Shown: in pieces, positions 61,601 to 64,000 of the stretch | How the letters are laid out: each line of letters opens with the position of its first letter | How positions within the stretch are numbered: position 1 is the stretch's first letter | NCBI GenBank assembly: GCA_017590115.1 | Contig: JAGGNK010006471.1 | Location: 219,809 to 283,808, forward strand | Source of the DNA: Montifringilla adamsi | Lineage: Eukaryota > Chordata > Aves > Passeriformes > Passeridae | Reading direction: 5' to 3' | DNA: 64,000 bases | Notes under the pieces: model-generated | Told to the model about the DNA's origin: nothing | Databases searched by the model: none | What the model saw: only the letters and a program-made list of their open reading frames with translations | Translations under genes and position numbers: made by a program

Positions 61601-63820
61601 GTATAGGTGATTTCATGGATTTTTGAGTTAAATGAAGAAAAACCAAACCCAAACTTGTGCTTGGTTAAGGGTATGACAAATATGCCTACCTACTCACTTC
61701 ATATAGCCCTGACCAGAAAACTGAAGGAAGGAAGGATGCACAAAATGGTCCAGTCTTTCCCAGCTACAACATGAGCACTGGGTTTGAGGGAGGCTGATCT
61801 TTTGCCTTGAACCTGTAACTTTATTTATACAAGAATCCTCAGGTTCACCTTGTAAATTGCAGGGATAAGGGTGATGGTTTCACATGAGACCACAGCAATA
61901 AAATTTGGCATTTCTTTATTTCTGCCTCCCACATCTGGACTCAGCCCAGTAAAACCCTGACTAGAGACTCGTAGCTTAGGCTGTGAGTACTATATGTGTG
62001 AATTTTAACAAATTATTTGTTATGCCAGAACTTATTGAGGAGCAGCAGTCTCTTCTTGGAAAAGAGCTGATTTTTTGGTTGAAATGAGTCAGATGCTCTA
62101 AGTGAAAGAACTCCACTTGGCAACATACTAAAATTAGGCCACTGTCTGTTACTATCAGTAACAGGATAAGTGCCACAATTGATCTAGGGTAAAGTTTGAC
62201 TGATTTTAGGATGCACAGGGTCAAAGCTGAGCCAGTGCTCTGACACTGTAAGTACAGCATGGATGGGAACCCTGGGCTGCTACAGAATGTGACAACCTCC
62301 ACTCTTCCCTCTTGGCACCACCAGCTAGCAGGGTTACTGGGGAACAGTTCTGACTGAAAATGAAGTTTCTCTTGGCTCCCCATCCATCACAGCGCTGGCC
62401 CACAGCAGGTCATTTTCACTCTTGGTCAGGCAGCTGTTTTAAAAATAACTGAGCTGTGATATTTACTCTCCAGACTACTGGAGTTGTTCCTAGTGATTGC
62501 TTTTACCTCCAAGGTGCAGAACTACTGTAAGCAGTTGTTTGAGGCTCTATTTAAAGTCCTCTACAGTTAGTGATTAAGCAGTATAAAAAATCCTTTGGGA
62601 TACGTAATTACTATGCATAACTAAGGTGGAATTTAGTCAGATCAGCACTAAACAAAACGGTATCATTTTTTAAAATTTGAAGGTATTGTGTTTGGATGGT
62701 CCTTCATTTGTTAGGAAATCTTAATATAATGTGTTCATAAGACTGACTTATTTGCTCTTGCAACACAGAAATAATTTATAAGAAGGCAATCCTAAAGTAG
62801 GATATAGTGTCGGTGCCTCTTGCTCTGTCACTTTTCACTTATTCATAGAGATTGCATTTTGAATATCAGCCTGCTTGGTTGGTGACCTAACGTGGAGAAG
62901 AATGAAGTGTTCTTGGCTTGAAGTAATGTCTATGATGTCTCTCCTAAGCTTAATTGTACAGGGCATTACACCAGGGTAATACCTCTAGAATAACTTGGAA
63001 GACTAAATTTAATTATGGTGTGATTCTCATGTTGAAAAGAGTGTAGTTATAAATGGATAAAAAAATCCCTCTCTTTTCAGATATTCTACATAACTTACTG
63101 TGCTTGTTCTTGGACAACTACTATTTTCTGTGACTTAATATTGAAATAGTGTGTAAGTAGCGAGGGATGGAGGTAACTTTTGCCCTTTTATTCAATAGGG
63201 ACATGTTATGCTGGATTTCCCTGTCTCATCTGAGGGACACACTCCCCTTTCCAAAGCAGGACGTTTATAAAATACTTGTCTTTCCTTGACTTCAGTTAAA
63301 ACTTTAATTCACTGATGGCTCTGCTGTAACCTGCTTTCCCCCTCTCCCTCTCTCCCTGACTGGGACTGGAGCCATGGCCCGGAGGAGCGGTTTGAGCTGT
63401 CATGGCTGTTCCCTGCTGGCTGTGCTAGGGTGCTGCCCCTGACCTTGCTGACCAATATCAGACCACTGCAGATAGAGGGGAGATGTGCTGTTCTCTACAG
63501 TGTGCAAGAAAACACCCACATGTGGATTTAATGCTGCGTACATCAGCTGGCTAAATCAGATGGGGCTTTGACTACTGTAATGCTGCTGCTTGTGGCTGCC
63601 TGACAAAAAAAGCACGGTGTTCATGTATTCCCTAAGAAACTACAGCAACAGATGGTGGACCTTCAAAGGGAGAACACCTATGGCACTGCACTTAGGAGCT
63701 CTCAAAAGCCATTTGTTTCCAGAGGAGAGAAGGTAATAAAGCGTGGCCCATTAACAGTGATATGCCATCTGTCTTTTGCCACAAAATTGGAGATTCTAAG
63801 GTTTTTTGGTTTTGTTTTTC

Positions 63821-63840
63821 TTTTTTTTTTTTTTTTTTTT
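63821..63840 (+). repeat. Poly(T) run
   Basis: Twenty T in a row, preceded by T-rich sequence with single G or C breaks. Simple low-complexity repeat in REEP5 intron 2. Confidence 0.9.
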
Positions 63841-64000
63841 AATTAAAGCTGATTTTCATAGTTACTGGGATGATTTTAATAATGTTAAAAAGGAAAGTGA
63901 AACAATGCTCCCTTAAATCCATACATGACTTCACTTCATATGGAATGGAAAACAGGAAAACTGATGGCAGGTTAACTGCAAAGTATTTTCTCATAAATAC

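Overview
This is a vertebrate nuclear window, almost certainly from a bird. The evidence is exon-intron structure with GT/AG sites, CpG-island promoters, and several CR1-type LINE fragments that keep the 3'-end features common in avian genomes, plus LTR-like pieces. Species cannot be named from the sequence; a neoavian or passerine bird fits.

Three protein-coding genes are recognised, in the order MCC(+), DCP2(-), REEP5(+). Read in reverse, this is the REEP5-DCP2-MCC order known from human chromosome 5q22, so the block looks syntenic. (1) 1-26.1 kb holds the 3' part of MCC: five coding exons (3478-3712, 10019-10225, 11183-11280, 21283-21405, 22442-22622) encode about 280 C-terminal residues, followed by a 3.4 kb 3'UTR. 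(2) 26.7-47.8 kb holds a complete DCP2 on the minus strand: 11 coding exons giving 417 residues, with a 5.5 kb 3'UTR. (3) 55.9-56.2 kb holds the first two coding exons of REEP5; the rest of its gene lies past the right edge.

MCC and DCP2 converge, with candidate poly(A) signals only about 0.6 kb apart. DCP2 and REEP5 diverge, each from its own CpG island, across about 8 kb. I see no evidence that the three genes work in one pathway. DCP2 removes mRNA 5' caps in P-bodies, MCC is a coiled-coil PDZ-ligand scaffold, and REEP5 shapes ER tubules. The arrangement is conserved linkage, not an operon.

The most notable content is in DCP2 splicing. Intron 2 is a textbook U12-type AT-AC intron, intron 10 is a GC-AG intron, and exon 9 has an in-frame NAGNAG tandem acceptor. 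All three follow from reading-frame continuity with the protein family. The remainder is introns, intergenic DNA, five CR1 fragments, three LTR-like fragments, and unusually long A-rich/T-rich tracts. I found no wholly new biological system, no tRNA or rRNA gene and no CRISPR.
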